DNA from: Candidatus Sulfotelmatobacter sp.
Lineage (GTDB): Bacteria; Acidobacteriota; Terriglobia; Terriglobales; Acidobacteriaceae
Reading direction: 5' to 3'
NCBI GenBank assembly: GCA_030037575.1
Contig: JASHRB010000590.1
Location: 1-6,698, forward strand
Length of the DNA stretch: 6,698 nt
Shown here: piece after piece, positions 5,864-6,698 of the stretch
Numbering within the stretch: position 1 is the stretch's first letter
How the letters are laid out: the number at the start of each line of letters is the position of its first letter
Position numbers and translations under genes: made by a program
The notes under the pieces: generated by a model
Databases searched by the model: none
What the model was told of the DNA's origin: nothing
What the model saw: the letters and a program-made list of their open reading frames with translations, nothing else

Positions 5864-6698
5864 CTACGATCCGGCGTGAACCGCCTTGCCGGTGCCGCTC
5901 CTGCCGGCTTCGTCGCGGGTGCAAATGGTTTGCAGCGTCGACGCGAGCACATCCAGGGCGACCACTCGTATGGCATAGCCGCGTTCGATGGCGGCCTTGG
6001 GCATTCCGAAGACCACGCAGGATTCCTCATTCTGAGCGATGGTCAATCCACCCGCCTTCTTCACCGCGCCCAGGCCTTCGGCGCCGTCGTCGCCCATGCC
6101 CGTCATCAGCACCGCCACCGCTTGCGAACCGAACTCTTCGGCCACACTGTTGAACAGGACGTCGACGCTCGGCCGGTGGCCGTTGACCCGCGCTTCATCA
6201 CTGAGCACAACCACATCTCCCATGGTCAAGCGCTTCACGCGCAGATGGCGGCTTCCCGGACAAATCAGCACGCGACCAGCCTGCAGGATATCGCCCGATT
6301 GCGCTTCTTTTACCGGCAACGAGCAGATTTCATCGAGGCGCCGCGCAAACATGTCGGTGAATCCCTCGGGCATGTGCTGCACGATAACAATCGATCCGGG
6401 AAAATCCGGCGGCAGCTGGGCCAGCAGAAATTCGAGCGCTTGCGGGCCGCCGGTGGAAACGCCGATGGCCACGATTCGGCTGGGAGATCCCTTAGCCGAG
6501 ACCGCTTTCTCCGGCTTGGGTGGAAGGCCGGTCAGGATGCGTGGTTTCAGTTTGCATTCGGCCGCAGCTTTGATCTTGGCGATCAGTTCTTTGGAAGTCT
6601 CGGCCATGTGCGCCGAGGCGTCGCGCGGCTTGGTGACGAAATCGAAGGCGCCCAAGGCCAGCGCTTTCATCGTGACGGAGGCGCCGTCGGTCGAGTGG
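5864..6698 (-). CDS. cheB: CheB chemotaxis methylesterase, partial at the 5' end
   Basis: The frame stays open to the right edge, reading HSTDGASVT just before the Met at 6670, so that Met is internal and the true start is outside the window. Numbering from that Met, residues 1-20 are the end of the receiver domain, including its conserved Lys in FDFVTKP (K14). A basic/Pro-rich linker follows (about 21-64), then the methylesterase domain. The catalytic triad is complete: S72 in IGVSTGGPQ, H99 in VQHMPEGFT and D195 in LMTGMGDDGAEGL. CheB hydrolyses glutamyl methyl esters (and deamidates glutamines) on chemoreceptors when its receiver domain is phosphorylated by CheA, giving adaptation. The gene leads the visible cheB, cheY-like, cheX series; cheR, cheA, cheW or a receptor may lie further right. 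It ends in TAG after VHAGS, with a variable tail after about residue 250. Confidence 0.95.
   Translation of the reverse strand, partial: HSTDGASVTMKALALGAFDFVTKPRDASAHMAETSKELIAKIKAAAECKLKPRILTGLPPKPEKAVSAKGSPSRIVAIGVSTGGPQALEFLLAQLPPDFPGSIVIVQHMPEGFTDMFARRLDEICSLPVKEAQSGDILQAGRVLICPGSRHLRVKRLTMGDVVVLSDEARVNGHRPSVDVLFNSVAEEFGSQAVAVLMTGMGDDGAEGLGAVKKAGGLTIAQNEESCVVFGMPKAAIERGYAIRVVALDVLASTLQTICTRDEAGRSGTGKAVHAGS

Overview
The window looks like a chromosomal segment of a GC-rich bacterium, most likely an Acidobacteriota member. That call is inference from three things: the cheB / single-domain receiver / cheX order, a seven-haem secreted cytochrome with the GQTYLFWKGDDLFQLPVSYW block, and secreted CAP and DUF4440-type proteins of a style common in that phylum. 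No mobile element, tRNA, rRNA, CRISPR array or phage gene is visible.

Layout, left to right. (1) The N-terminal 188 codons of rmuC run off the left edge on the minus strand. (2) Divergent from it is a secreted CAP/SCP-domain protein on the plus strand. (3) Convergent with that is a minus-strand pair: a secreted NTF2-like (DUF4440-type) protein followed 23 bp later by a heptahaem c-type cytochrome. Both are exported and probably share a transcript. (4) Divergent from this pair, across a 181-bp gap holding a 25-bp near-perfect palindrome, is a DUF72 (YecE-like) protein on the plus strand. (5) A 231-bp non-coding gap rich in inverted repeats separates DUF72 from the convergent chemotaxis genes. 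(6) At the right edge a minus-strand chemotaxis cluster reads cheB (5' end cut off by the window), a CheY-like receiver protein, then cheX. The last two are 4 bp apart.

How the genes work together. Only the chemotaxis cluster forms a recognisable circuit. CheB removes methyl groups from receptors, the receiver protein would carry the phosphoryl signal from an unseen CheA, and CheX would dephosphorylate it. The cytochrome and its NTF2-like neighbour are the least understood pair. RmuC, the CAP protein and DUF72 are independent single genes. I see no clearly new multi-gene system. The observations most worth a second look are the palindrome between the DUF4440-type and DUF72 genes, the dyad-rich gap at 4609-4839, the cytochrome/NTF2 pair, and the C-terminal extension of the CAP protein.
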